NCBI GenBank assembly: GCA_017307955.1
Contig: JAFKFV010000020.1
Span: 62,001-126,000, forward strand
Direction: 5' to 3'
Length of the DNA: 64,000 nucleotides
From: Allobosea sp.
Lineage (GTDB): Bacteria; Pseudomonadota; Alphaproteobacteria; Rhizobiales; Kaistiaceae
Positions 24,596 through 33,121 of this stretch are shown here, in pieces; position 1 is the stretch's first letter, and each line of letters starts with the position of its first letter. Both the position numbers and the translations under genes were made by a program. Below the pieces are notes generated by a model. It did no database searches. It had not been told where the DNA came from and worked only from the letters and a program-made list of their open reading frames with translations.

Positions 24596-25912
24596 ATGCT
24601 GAGGAAGACCTTTACGGGCTTGCTGGCCGGCGTCGGCTTCACGCTGGTCGGCGTCGCGAGCGCGGCCGCGGAAGATCTGACGATCTTCTGGGCCGAATGG
24701 GATCCGGCAAATTATCTGCAGGAACTCGTCAACGAATATTCCAAGGTGTCAGGCGACACGGTCACGGTCGAGACGACGCCGTGGTCGGATTTCCAGACCA
24801 AGGCCTTCACCGAGTTCAACGCCAAGGGCGACGCCTATGACCTCGTCGTCGGCGACAGCCAGTGGCTCGGTGCCGGCGCGACCGGCGGCCACTATGTCGA
24901 CCTGACCGACTTCTTCAACAAGCACAAGCTCAGCGAAGTCATGGCGCCGGCGACGGTGAAATACTACGCCGAGTACCCGTCCAACAGCGGCAAATACTGG
25001 GCTATCCCGCTCGAGGGCGACGCCGTCGGCTGGGCCTATCGCAAGGACTGGTTCGAGGATCCGAAGGAGAAGGAGGCGTTCAAGGCCAAATATGGCTACG
25101 ACCTCGACGTCCCCAAGACCTTCAAGGAACTGCGGGATATCGCCGAGTTCTTCTATCGCCCGGACGAGAAGCGCTACGGCATCGCCATCTACACGCAGAC
25201 GACCTACGACGCGCTCGCCATGGGCTTCGAGAACGCGCTGTTCTCCTATGGCGGCGACCTCGGCGACTATTCGACCTACAAGGTCGAGGGCATCGTGAAT
25301 GCGCCGGTCGCTGTCGAGGCGCTGGAGATGTACAAGGAACTGTACAAGTTCACGCCGCCGAACTGGGGCAACACCTTCTTCCAGGAAGACAACCAGGCCA
25401 TCACCGAAGGTCTGGCGGCGATGAGCATGAACTACTTCGCCTTCTTCCCCTCGCTGCTCAACGAGGCGACCAACCCGAACGCCAAGGTCACCGGCTTCTT
25501 CGCCAATCCGGCCGGCCCGACAGGCGTGCAGTCCGCCGCGCTCGGCGGCCAGGGTATCTCGATCGTTTCCTATTCCAAGAAGCAGGAAGCGGCGATGAAG
25601 TTCCTGGAGTGGTTCATCAAGGACGAGACCCAGAAGAAATGGGCCGAGCTCGGCGGCTATACCTGCTCGCAGGCGGTGCTGAAGTCGGCCGAATTCCAGA
25701 ACGCCACGCCCTATAACAAGGCCTTCTACGAGACCATGTTCAAGGTGAAGGACTTCTGGGCGGTGCCGGAATATGCCGAGCTGCTGTCGCAGCTCAACAA
25801 CCGCCTCGGCCCCTATGTCGTCGGCGACAAGGGCACGGCCAAGGAAGCGCTGGACGGCCTCGCCAAGGACTGGACCGAGACCTTCACGAAATACGGCCGC
25901 TACTCGAACTGA
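24596..25912 (+). CDS. Carbohydrate ABC transporter substrate-binding protein (family 1)
   Basis: A 438-residue exported binding protein. The signal peptide ends near residue 25 (SAAA before EDLTIFW). The mature protein follows the MalE/family-1 pattern: WAEWDPANYLQELVNEYSK, YDLVVGDSQWLGAGATGGH, IPLEGDAVGWAYRKDWF, and the late GGQGISIVSYSKKQEAAMKFLEWF. It supplies a sugar or polyol to the two permeases encoded downstream. The ATG lies behind GGGAGGG. A strong hairpin follows the stop. The substrate cannot be deduced, though the neighbouring isomerases suggest an uncommon sugar. Confidence 0.9.
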   Translation: MLRKTFTGLLAGVGFTLVGVASAAAEDLTIFWAEWDPANYLQELVNEYSKVSGDTVTVETTPWSDFQTKAFTEFNAKGDAYDLVVGDSQWLGAGATGGHYVDLTDFFNKHKLSEVMAPATVKYYAEYPSNSGKYWAIPLEGDAVGWAYRKDWFEDPKEKEAFKAKYGYDLDVPKTFKELRDIAEFFYRPDEKRYGIAIYTQTTYDALAMGFENALFSYGGDLGDYSTYKVEGIVNAPVAVEALEMYKELYKFTPPNWGNTFFQEDNQAITEGLAAMSMNYFAFFPSLLNEATNPNAKVTGFFANPAGPTGVQSAALGGQGISIVSYSKKQEAAMKFLEWFIKDETQKKWAELGGYTCSQAVLKSAEFQNATPYNKAFYETMFKVKDFWAVPEYAELLSQLNNRLGPYVVGDKGTAKEALDGLAKDWTETFTKYGRYSN

Positions 25913-26150
25913 GCGGAGCGGCCCCGCGCGCCGAGCGCGGGGCCCGACACGACGACCCCGCCGGCCGCAACCCGCCGGCGGGCCCGTCTTTCAGGAAGAG
26001 CCGAGGCGCGCGCCGCCGGCCCGCCACAGACGGCGCGGACCGACGGAGATGCGCCGATCCGTAGCCGCCGCCCGACCCCCGGCGGCGCGATCAATGCGCA
26101 AGCCGTGACTGGCGGAACGGCCGGTCCCCCATTCGTCAAGGAGCCTGCCC
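25913..26150 (+). terminator. 238-base intercistronic gap with strong hairpin (25920-25944)
   Basis: The first 25 bases form a perfect 10-bp stem, GGCCCCGCGC, loop GCCGA, then the complement, 8 bases after the stop codon. A second GC-rich inverted pair follows near 25960-25983. There is no T run. The rest shows no gene. The arrangement, binding protein gene then hairpin then permease genes, suggests partial termination or protection of the upstream mRNA. Confidence 0.6.
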
Positions 26151-27056
26151 GTGGCCATGGCCGCAATGACCAGACTCGATCCGGGATCGCGCGCCGCGTC
26201 GCGCGGCTGGAGCGATCTCGCGATCCGCAACATGTTCATCATCCCGACGATCGCCTTCCTGATCGTCTTCAACATCTTCCCGCTGATCTATTCGCTCGGC
26301 TATTCCTTCACCGACTACCGCGCCTCGACGAACCAGGCGGCGAATTTCGTCGGCCTGCAGAACTATCGCGAGCTGCTCGGCGACGAGTTCATCTGGAACA
26401 ATTTCGTCGTGACGGCGAAATACGTCATCGTCTCGGTGACGGGCCAGGTTGTCGTCGGCTTCGGCATCGCGCTGCTGCTCAACCGCGCCATCCCTTTCAA
26501 GGGCCTCATCACGACGCTGCTGCTCTTGCCGATGATGATGTCGATGGCGGTGGTCGGGCTCTTCTGGAAGCTGCTCTACGACCCGTCCTGGGGCGTCATC
26601 AACTATGTCTTCCATCTCGGCGATTTCGCCTGGCTGTCGAACCGTGACGCCGCGCTCTACGCCGTCGCCATTACCGATATCTGGATGTGGTCGCCCTTCG
26701 TGATGCTCCTGTCGCTCGCCGGGCTCTCGGCGGTGCCGAAGCATCTCTACGAGGCGGCGGCGATCGACCGGGCCGGCAAGTTCTACACCTTCCGCCGGAT
26801 CACGTTGCCGCTGGTGGCGCCGATCCTGCTGATCGCGATCATCTTCCGCACCATGGAGGCCTTCAAGACCTTCGACCTCGCCTATGTCATGTCCAGCCAG
26901 GACACGACCGAGCTGATCTCGATCCGCCTCTACAAGATGGCCTTCCAGGAATGGCAGACCGGCCGCTCCAGCGCGCTCGCCTATATCGTGCTGATCATGG
27001 TGCTCGCCATCACCAACATCTACGTCAAATATCTCAACCGGGTGAAGGAGCGCTAG
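26151..27056 (+). CDS. Carbohydrate ABC transporter permease (MalF-type)
   Basis: A 301-residue permease with six predicted helices. The coupling motif is YEAAAIDRAGKFYTFRRITLPL near residues 200-221. The start is decided by the ribosome site: AAGGAG ends 7 bases before the GTG at 26151, whereas the ATG at 26157 would be 13 bases away. It forms the import channel with the next gene, which starts one base after the stop. The periplasmic binding protein precedes it and two ATPases follow. Confidence 0.9.
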   Translation: MAMAAMTRLDPGSRAASRGWSDLAIRNMFIIPTIAFLIVFNIFPLIYSLGYSFTDYRASTNQAANFVGLQNYRELLGDEFIWNNFVVTAKYVIVSVTGQVVVGFGIALLLNRAIPFKGLITTLLLLPMMMSMAVVGLFWKLLYDPSWGVINYVFHLGDFAWLSNRDAALYAVAITDIWMWSPFVMLLSLAGLSAVPKHLYEAAAIDRAGKFYTFRRITLPLVAPILLIAIIFRTMEAFKTFDLAYVMSSQDTTELISIRLYKMAFQEWQTGRSSALAYIVLIMVLAITNIYVKYLNRVKER

Positions 27057-27057
27057 G

Positions 27058-28014
27058 ATGGCCGCCGTCCGTTCCCGCGGCCAGCTGGTCGCCAATCGCG
27101 CGGCCATCGCCGCCGTGCTCGTCATCACGCTGGTCTTCCTCGCCCCGATCTACTGGATCGGCTCCACGGCCTTCAAGCCGCGCGCGCTGGCGACCACCGT
27201 GCCACCGACCGTGTTCTTCGCGCCGGAGATCACGCCCTTCATCAAGCTCTTCACCAAGCGCGTCCAGTTGACCAAGCCAGTCGACGAGGCGACCTACAAT
27301 GCGGCGCCCTGGTGGGAGCAGCGCATCCTCGACAATGGCGAGCGCGTTCTGCGGACCGGCGAGAATGTGCAGCTCTCGGCCTATCCGAGCCGCTTCATGA
27401 ACTCGCTGATCATCGCCATCACCTCGACGGTGCTGGCGGTCGGCATGGGGACCTTCACCGCCTATGGCTTCTCGCGCTTTCGCGTGAAGGGCGAGCAGGA
27501 CCTGCTCTTCTTCATTCTCTCGACGCGCATGTTGCCGCCGGTGGTGGTCGCGATCCCGATGTTCCTGATGTACCGCGCGGTCGGCATGACCGACACGCAT
27601 ATCGGCCTCATCATCCTCTACACCGCCTTCAACCTCTCCTTCTCCGTCTGGCTCATGAAGGGCTTCATGGACGAGATCCCGAAGGAATATGAGGAAGCGG
27701 CGCTGGTCGACGGCTATACGCGCATGCAGGCCTTCTTCAAGATCGTGCTGCCCGAGGCGGCGACGGGCATCGCGGCGACGGCGGTGTTCTGCTTCATCAC
27801 CGCCTGGAACGAATATGCCTTCGCACTGATCATGACCAACAGGCGCGCCCAGACGGCGCCGCCCTTCATCCCCTCGCAGCTCGGCTCCGGCGTGATCGAC
27901 TGGACCGTGATCGCCGCTGGAACCTTCCTGTTCCTGCTGCCGGTCGCGATCTTCACCTTCGCGCTCCGCGGCCATCTCCTGCGCGGCGTCACCTTCGGCG
28001 CCATCCGCAAGTGA
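27058..28014 (+). CDS. Carbohydrate ABC transporter permease (MalG-type) with enlarged first loop
   Basis: A 318-residue permease, longer than the usual 275-280. The extra length is a hydrophilic stretch of about 70 residues between the first and second helices (about residues 45-115), which should face the periplasm. The core has the MalG-type coupling loop KEYEEAALVDGYTRMQAFFKIVLP near residue 215 and a final GVTFGAIRK. The stop is followed at once by the gene for a small membrane protein. Confidence 0.9.
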   Translation: MAAVRSRGQLVANRAAIAAVLVITLVFLAPIYWIGSTAFKPRALATTVPPTVFFAPEITPFIKLFTKRVQLTKPVDEATYNAAPWWEQRILDNGERVLRTGENVQLSAYPSRFMNSLIIAITSTVLAVGMGTFTAYGFSRFRVKGEQDLLFFILSTRMLPPVVVAIPMFLMYRAVGMTDTHIGLIILYTAFNLSFSVWLMKGFMDEIPKEYEEAALVDGYTRMQAFFKIVLPEAATGIAATAVFCFITAWNEYAFALIMTNRRAQTAPPFIPSQLGSGVIDWTVIAAGTFLFLLPVAIFTFALRGHLLRGVTFGAIRK

Positions 28015-28028
28015 CGGGGAGGACAGTC

Positions 28029-28229
28029 ATGAGCTTTCGCGAGATCAGCGCCCGCTATCTGGAACCGGCCTCGATCACCTTCATGATCGGCGGCATCGTC
28101 GCGCTCTGCCAGCCCTGGCATCTCGGGCTGCACAGCTGGGGCGTCACCATCATCCTCGTCGGCCTCGTCGGCTTCAACATCGCCGCCCACGTGCCGAAGC
28201 CGGCGGCCACGGTCGCAAAGGACCACTGA
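28029..28229 (+). CDS. Small two-helix membrane protein within the ABC importer operon
   Basis: A 66-residue protein with two hydrophobic segments (about residues 18-36, FMIGGIVALCQPWHLGL, and 40-58, WGVTIILVGLVGFNIAAHV). The ATG at 28029 follows GGGAGGAC at good spacing. A GTG upstream overlaps the permease end and is less likely. It sits between the permease and ATPase genes, 3 bases before the next start. Glycerol importers of the GlpSTPQV type, which also use two ATPases, carry a small membrane protein too, but this one is not obviously related. Function unknown; an accessory subunit is plausible. Confidence 0.75.
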   Translation: MSFREISARYLEPASITFMIGGIVALCQPWHLGLHSWGVTIILVGLVGFNIAAHVPKPAATVAKDH

Positions 28230-28232
28230 CCC

Positions 28233-29348
28233 ATGGCCGAGATCGTCCTTTCCAACGTGCAGAAGTATTTCGGCGCGGTTCAGGTCATCCGCGACCTGAA
28301 CCTCACCATCGCCGACCGCGAATTCGTCGTGCTGCTGGGGCCGTCCGGCTGCGGCAAGACGACGACGCTGCGGGCCATCGCCGGCCTCGAGGACATCTCC
28401 TCCGGCGAGATCCGCATCGACGGCAAGCCGGTGCAGGATCTGGAAGCCTCCGAGCGCGACATCGCCTTCGTCTTCCAGCTCTATGCACTCTATCCGCATC
28501 TGACGGTGTTCGAGAACATCGCTTTCCCGCTTCGGGCGGCGGGCGAGGGCAAGGCGGATGTGGACCGCCAGGTGCGCGTCGTCGCCTCGGCGCTCGACAT
28601 CACCCATCTCCTGCAGAAGCGGCCCTCGGCGCTCTCGGGCGGCGACATGCAGCGCGTCGCCATCGGCCGCGCGCTGGTCCGCCGGCCAAAGGCGATCCTG
28701 ATGGACGAGCCGATCGGCGCGCTCGACGCGAAACTGCGCGAGGACATGCGCTCGGAACTGAAGCGGCTCCATATCGAGAACAAGGCGACCTCCGTCTATG
28801 TGACGCATGACCAGGTCGAGGCCATGTCGCTGGCCGACCGCATCGTCGTCATGAGCGAGGGCGTGCTGCAGCAGGTCGGCACGCCGATCGAGGTCTACCA
28901 GAACCCGGCCAATCTCTTCGTCGCGCAGTTCATCGGCAGCCCGGTCATGAACATCGCCGCCGCGAAGGTCGAGACAGAGGGCGGCGCGGCGCGTCTCCGG
29001 GTCGGCGATGCCGGCGAGGCCTTCGCCATGCCCGCCGATCTTCCGGCCCGCATCGCGGCCAGCGGACGGGGCGGCGAGGGAATCTCGCTCGGCATCCGTC
29101 CGGAAGGCGTCGTCGTGGCGCGCCAGCCGATGGAAGGAACCGTGCCGCTCGAAGCGCATATCATTGAGCCCCTCGGCGCCTATGACATCGTCGACCTGAA
29201 GGTCGGATCGGGCGTGCTGCGGGCGCGGACCGCCTCCGGCTTCGTCCAGAAGGCGGGCGACACGGTCTTCGCCCGGCTCGACGCGGCGCAGACGCATTTC
29301 TTCGACACGAAGTCCGGGCAGTCGCTCGCGATCAGGCTGGGGGGCTGA
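28233..29348 (+). CDS. ABC transporter ATP-binding protein, first of two (MalK-type)
   Basis: A 371-residue ATPase with Walker A GPSGCGKTT (36-44), Walker B ILMDEP and the switch VTHD, followed by a C-terminal regulatory OB-fold domain (from about residue 240, with LGIRPEGV). Two positions differ from typical MalK: the Q-loop reads FQLYALYPHL, and the signature is LSGGDMQR instead of LSGGQ. It is paired with a second, non-identical ATPase encoded 2 bases downstream, implying a heterodimer. It energises the importer of 24.6-28.0 kb. Confidence 0.92.
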   Translation: MAEIVLSNVQKYFGAVQVIRDLNLTIADREFVVLLGPSGCGKTTTLRAIAGLEDISSGEIRIDGKPVQDLEASERDIAFVFQLYALYPHLTVFENIAFPLRAAGEGKADVDRQVRVVASALDITHLLQKRPSALSGGDMQRVAIGRALVRRPKAILMDEPIGALDAKLREDMRSELKRLHIENKATSVYVTHDQVEAMSLADRIVVMSEGVLQQVGTPIEVYQNPANLFVAQFIGSPVMNIAAAKVETEGGAARLRVGDAGEAFAMPADLPARIAASGRGGEGISLGIRPEGVVVARQPMEGTVPLEAHIIEPLGAYDIVDLKVGSGVLRARTASGFVQKAGDTVFARLDAAQTHFFDTKSGQSLAIRLGG

Positions 29349-29350
29349 CC

Positions 29351-30457
29351 ATGGCGCATGTCCGCTTGCGAAACATCACCAAGACCTTCGGCTCGCATAC
29401 CGCGCTGGAGGACCTCGATCTCGAGATCGCCGACGGCGAGTTCTTCGTGCTGCTCGGGCCGACCGGCGCCGGCAAGACGACGACGCTGCGGCTCGTCGCC
29501 GGGCTGGAGAAGCCGACCGCGGGCACGGTCGAGATTGGCGGCATCGATGTCGGCGGCTGGAGCGCCGCCGAGCGCGACGTGGCGCTCGTGCTGCAGCAGT
29601 ATTCGCTTTATCCGCGCTATACGGTGCGGCAGAACCTCGAATTCCCGCTGAAATCGAATATACGCCGCCTGCCGCAGGCGGAGATCGACCAGCGCGTCGC
29701 CAAGGCGGCCAAGACGCTGCGCATCGAGCATCTGCTCGACCGCAAGGTCGACCGCCTCTCGGGCGGCGAGATGCAGCGCGTCTCGATCGGCCGCGCCATC
29801 GTGCGCTCGCCGCGCATATTCCTGATGGACGAGCCGCTCTCCAATCTCGACGCGAAGCTGCGCGAGGCGCTCCGGTCCGAGCTCAAGGACCTGCAGATGC
29901 AGCTCGGTGCCACCTTCCTGTTCGTGACGCATGACCAGATCGAGGCCATGTCGATGGGCGACAAGGTCGGCGTCCTCAACAATGGCCGCCTTGCGCAGGT
30001 CGGGACGCCGCACGAAATCTATCACCATCCGCGCGACACCTATGTCGCGTCGTTCGTCGGCTCGCCGGCCATGAACCTCCTCGCCGCCGATCTCCTCGGC
30101 GACCGGCTGCGCATCCCCTCCGGCGCGATCGAGTTCCCGATCGGCGCGGCGCTGCGTGCCCGCTTTGGCCGAACCAGCGGCCCGCTGACGCTCGGCATCC
30201 GCGCCGAGGACGTCCATCTCGATCCGGACGGGATGATCGATGCGCGGGTCTGGGGCGTCGAGAACCACGGTGTCGAGAAGATCGTGACGCTGAAGGCGGG
30301 CGACTGCCTGTTCAAGGCCACCATGCCGGCGACGACACCGACCGACATCGACGCGCCCATGCGGCTCAGTTTCGACCAGTCGAAGCTGCACCTTTTCGAC
30401 GCGGAGACGGGGCTCAACCTCTCGCAGGAGGGGCGGGAGCTTCAGGCGGCGGAGTAG
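29351..30457 (+). CDS. ABC transporter ATP-binding protein, second of two (MalK-type)
   Basis: A 368-residue ATPase with Walker A GPTGAGKTT (36-44), Q-loop LQQYSLYPRY, signature LSGGEMQRV, Walker B IFLMDEP and a C-terminal regulatory domain (LGIRAEDVHLDPDG). It follows the first ATPase gene by 2 bases. Family members in the glycerol importer (GlpS and GlpT) are arranged the same way. It ends the operon and is convergent with a TetR gene 16 bases further on. The gap has a run of seven G bases but no terminator. Confidence 0.92.
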   Translation: MAHVRLRNITKTFGSHTALEDLDLEIADGEFFVLLGPTGAGKTTTLRLVAGLEKPTAGTVEIGGIDVGGWSAAERDVALVLQQYSLYPRYTVRQNLEFPLKSNIRRLPQAEIDQRVAKAAKTLRIEHLLDRKVDRLSGGEMQRVSIGRAIVRSPRIFLMDEPLSNLDAKLREALRSELKDLQMQLGATFLFVTHDQIEAMSMGDKVGVLNNGRLAQVGTPHEIYHHPRDTYVASFVGSPAMNLLAADLLGDRLRIPSGAIEFPIGAALRARFGRTSGPLTLGIRAEDVHLDPDGMIDARVWGVENHGVEKIVTLKAGDCLFKATMPATTPTDIDAPMRLSFDQSKLHLFDAETGLNLSQEGRELQAAE

Positions 30458-30473
30458 GGGGGGCGCCCCGGAC

Positions 30474-31112
30474 CTAGCGGAGGATAGCCAAGAGCTTTTG
30501 CCGCCGGTCGGGCGGCATGAAGCCGAGCAACAGGCTCGCCGCTGCTTTCACGGCGTCATGCCCAAGCGCGTCATCCGCGATCTCGCCCGCTGTCCAGAAC
30601 GAGAGGACGCCGCGAAAGGCCAGCGCCAGTTGGCCCGGAAGTGTCGCGGCCGCGAGGTCCGCGAGATCAGGATCGAAGCCGTCTCCGCTTCCGATCGCTC
30701 GGGTCCATAAGGCGCGAGACTGGGCGAGAGCTTGGCCGACCTCGACGCCAGGCGCACCAAGGGAGCCGATGACGGCCCGGTTGACCGCCGGCGACGCGAG
30801 CATGACGCCGGCCGCAATCTCGACCGCGGCGAGAACGCGATCAGCCGCATCGCCCCCCGGCGCCACGAGATCGAACTGCGTCGTCATGGCGGCGATCCGT
30901 TCGGCCGACAGGGCCTGCATGATCCTCGTCTTGCTTCCGAAATGATTGAAGGGCGTGGCGAAGCTCACTCCGGCTTCGGCTGCGAGATCGCGCATGGAGA
31001 ACTCCGCGCGCCCCTGATGCAGAAGCCGCTCCGCGGCGTCCAGCACGCGCCGACGCGTGGCGTCGGCACGCGCGGCGCTGCGCTGTGCGCGATTGGGCTT
31101 GTCGTCATCCAT
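30474..31112 (-). CDS. TetR-family transcriptional regulator
   Basis: A 212-residue regulator with a helix-turn-helix at about residues 38-58 (FSMRDLAAEAGVSFATPFNH) and a helical C-terminal domain. The motif ends in NHFGSK rather than the common YYHFGSK. It diverges from an SDR gene, and a perfect 20-bp palindrome lies between the two starts, 7 bases upstream of this ATG. This is the usual layout of an autoregulated TetR repressor controlling one oxidoreductase. The longer upstream frame runs across the palindrome and is rejected. Confidence 0.9.
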   Translation of the reverse strand: MDDDKPNRAQRSAARADATRRRVLDAAERLLHQGRAEFSMRDLAAEAGVSFATPFNHFGSKTRIMQALSAERIAAMTTQFDLVAPGGDAADRVLAAVEIAAGVMLASPAVNRAVIGSLGAPGVEVGQALAQSRALWTRAIGSGDGFDPDLADLAAATLPGQLALAFRGVLSFWTAGEIADDALGHDAVKAAASLLLGFMPPDRRQKLLAILR

Positions 31113-31118
31113 GGGGTT

Positions 31119-31138
31119 ACTTATATCATGATATAAGT
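31119..31138. promoter_or_regulatory. Perfect 20-bp palindrome, probable TetR operator
   Basis: ACTTATATCATGATATAAGT is fully self-complementary and very AT-rich in a GC-rich genome. It lies 7 bases from the TetR start and 21 bases from the SDR start, so binding would cover both promoters. The contained TATAT-type sequence may also form part of the -10 regions. Confidence 0.85.
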
Positions 31139-31158
31139 TTTTGACGAGGAGTGCCGCC

Positions 31159-32007
31159 ATGACCAAAACGAAAACGCCGAGAACCGTTCTTATCACCGGG
31201 GTCAGCTCTGGTCTCGGCAAGGCTTTCGCCGCCGCGGCGCTGACGGCCGGCCACAAGGTCATCGGGACGGTCAGGCGCGCCGAGGACGCCGCGGCGTTCG
31301 CGGCCCTCCATCCTCAAGGCGCCATTCCGCTCGTGCTCGACGTCACCGACTTTGCGGCCATTGACGCGGCGGTGCGGCAGGCCGAGCGCACGGCCGGCCC
31401 GGTCGAGGTGCTCATCAACAATGCCGGCTACGGCCACGAAGGCGCGCTCGAAGAATCCTCGATGGACGACCTCCAGCGCCAGTTCGCGGCGAACGTCTTC
31501 GGCCCGGTGGCGATGATCAAGGCTGTGCTCCCCGGCATGCGGGAGCGCCGGTGGGGCCACATCATCAACGTCACTTCCATGGGCGGCTTCATCACGATGC
31601 CAGGCATCAGCTTCTACTGTGGCAGCAAGTTCGCGCTCGAGGGGATCTCGGAATCGCTGGGGAAGGAAGTCGCCCCGTTCGGCATCCGCGTCACCGCGCT
31701 GGCGCCTGGACAGTTCCGCACCGATTGGGCGGGCCGTTCGATGGACCGAACGCCGCGGAGCCTGGGTGACTACGACGCGATCATGGACCCCATTCGTGAA
31801 GCCCGGCAGGCCAAGAGTGGGCGTCAGCCCGGCGATCCCGACAAGGCAGCGCTGGCGGTGCTTGAGCTGATCGAGTCCGAAAAGCCGCCGGTCAGGCTGT
31901 TCCTCGGCGAAGATGCGTTGGCGCTGGTCGATCAGAAGCTCGTCTCGATGCGAGCCGAACTGGCGGCCTGGGAGAGACTGTCACGCTCCACGAGTTTCGA
32001 CGCCTAG
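31159..32007 (+). CDS. Short-chain dehydrogenase/reductase under TetR control
   Basis: A 282-residue SDR of the type often annotated oxidoreductase/retinol dehydrogenase-like. It shows TGVSSGLG (13-20), a VLDVTD strand near residue 60, INNAGYG near 90, serine in NVTSMGG near 140 and the catalytic YCGSK near 155. The start follows AGGAG at 7 bases. It is the only gene behind the palindrome, so it is probably induced by the ligand of the divergent TetR repressor, perhaps an aldehyde or ketone. The substrate is unknown. Confidence 0.88.
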   Translation: MTKTKTPRTVLITGVSSGLGKAFAAAALTAGHKVIGTVRRAEDAAAFAALHPQGAIPLVLDVTDFAAIDAAVRQAERTAGPVEVLINNAGYGHEGALEESSMDDLQRQFAANVFGPVAMIKAVLPGMRERRWGHIINVTSMGGFITMPGISFYCGSKFALEGISESLGKEVAPFGIRVTALAPGQFRTDWAGRSMDRTPRSLGDYDAIMDPIREARQAKSGRQPGDPDKAALAVLELIESEKPPVRLFLGEDALALVDQKLVSMRAELAAWERLSRSTSFDA

Positions 32008-32023
32008 GCGGATATCCCGCCCC

Positions 32024-32353
32024 TCAATCGAGGTGGAATACCTCTTCCATCATCGCCCACCATTCGCCCTCTTTCGCCGAGGCGAGGGGCTGCTGGCAGG
32101 GGTCGGTCATGCCGAGCCAGGCCTGGACCGCCGGCTCGCGGCCGAGGCGCTCGGCGTCGGCGGGCCAGTCGGCGCCGTGATATTCCCAATATCCGAAGAG
32201 CAGGTTCTCCGGCTCGCGCAGATAGATCGAATAGTTGCGCACGCCGCATTCCGAGAGCAGCCGATTGACCTCGGCCGAGCCCTCGGCATGCAGGCGCTTG
32301 TAGTCGGCGATCCGCTCCGGGCGGATGCCGATGACCATGCCCATCCGCTGCAT
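32024..32353 (-). CDS. L-rhamnose mutarotase family protein
   Basis: A 109-residue protein of the RhaM family, which interconverts alpha and beta anomers of L-rhamnose and related sugars. The residues known from E. coli RhaM are present: Tyr18 and His22 in ADYKRLHAE, and the tryptophan pair in GEWWAMMEEVFHL near the C-terminus. No other rhamnose genes are nearby, so the actual sugar may be another 6-deoxy sugar. It overlaps the GntR gene upstream by one base and is cotranscribed with it. Confidence 0.9.
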   Translation of the reverse strand: MQRMGMVIGIRPERIADYKRLHAEGSAEVNRLLSECGVRNYSIYLREPENLLFGYWEYHGADWPADAERLGREPAVQAWLGMTDPCQQPLASAKEGEWWAMMEEVFHLD

Positions 32354-33084
32354 CAGAAGATCCCCATGGTGCGCTGGAGCGCCTGCGTGAAATGCGCCTG
32401 CAGCGAGGCTTCGGCTCGGTCGGCATCGCGTGCGAGGCAGGCGTCGAGGAGGTCGAGATGCTCGCGCAGCGTCCGGAGCACGATCGGCGCCGAGAGCGTC
32501 CGGTCGAGCCGGATCAGCTGCAGGTAGTTATGGACGCGGCGGTAGGTCGATTCGATCAGCGGATTGCCAAGCGCGGCGATGATCTCGAAATGCAGCAGCG
32601 CGTCGAGCGCCACCGCTTCGGCTGCGACCTCGGGCGTGAAGCCGGTCGCTTCGAGCAGCGCGATCGCGGCCTCGTGACGGGCCCGGATCGACTGCATGCG
32701 CTCGGTCGTCGCCAACTCGGCGAAGAGGCGCACCGCCGGCCGTTCCAGCACCTGGCGGAACTGATAGGTGTGGCGCGCGAACTCGAAATCCGGCTTCAGG
32801 AAGCGGATGCCCGAGCGCGGATGGATGGTGAGCAGGCCCTCGGTCTGCAGAACGCGCAACGCATCGCGGAGCGGCGCGACCGGCACGCCGACAATGGCGA
32901 CGAGATCGTTCTGCGAGACGAAGGCGCCCGCCGGCAGGCGGCGCTCGAACAGCATTTCCAGGATGCGCTGATAGGCGATCTCCGACAGCGACAGCGTCGC
33001 CGCCTCGCGCTCGGGGCGCTCCGTCGCCTCGGCGGGCGCTTGCGCCGCACTCTCTTCTGATCTATCAGATTGCCTACGTGGCAT
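32353..33084 (-). CDS. GntR-family regulator with FCD domain
   Basis: A 243-residue regulator with an N-terminal winged helix (LSEIAYQRILEMLFERRLPAG ... VPVAPLRDALRVLQTEGLL) and a C-terminal all-helical FCD domain. The FCD metal/ligand residues are suggested by LHFEIIAALGNPLIESTYRR and LREHLDLLDACLARD. FCD regulators sense sugar acids and similar carboxylates. It is divergent from the enolase-superfamily gene with only 37 bases between starts, and two matching inverted repeats flank that gap. It probably represses the enzyme and transporter genes until the substrate is present. Confidence 0.9.
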   Translation of the reverse strand: MPRRQSDRSEESAAQAPAEATERPEREAATLSLSEIAYQRILEMLFERRLPAGAFVSQNDLVAIVGVPVAPLRDALRVLQTEGLLTIHPRSGIRFLKPDFEFARHTYQFRQVLERPAVRLFAELATTERMQSIRARHEAAIALLEATGFTPEVAAEAVALDALLHFEIIAALGNPLIESTYRRVHNYLQLIRLDRTLSAPIVLRTLREHLDLLDACLARDADRAEASLQAHFTQALQRTMGIF

Positions 33085-33110
33085 ATCAAATCCCGCGATT
33101 GATGGATCAG
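33057..33110. promoter_or_regulatory. Two matching inverted repeats, probable GntR/FCD operators
   Basis: CTGATCTATCAG (33057-33068) and TTGATGGATCAG (33099-33110) both fit YTGAT-NN-ATCAR. Their centres are 42 bases apart, about four helical turns, so a regulator could bind both on one face. One lies just inside the GntR coding start, the other 11 bases before the enolase-superfamily gene. Confidence 0.6.
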
Positions 33111-33121
33111 CGACTCATATC

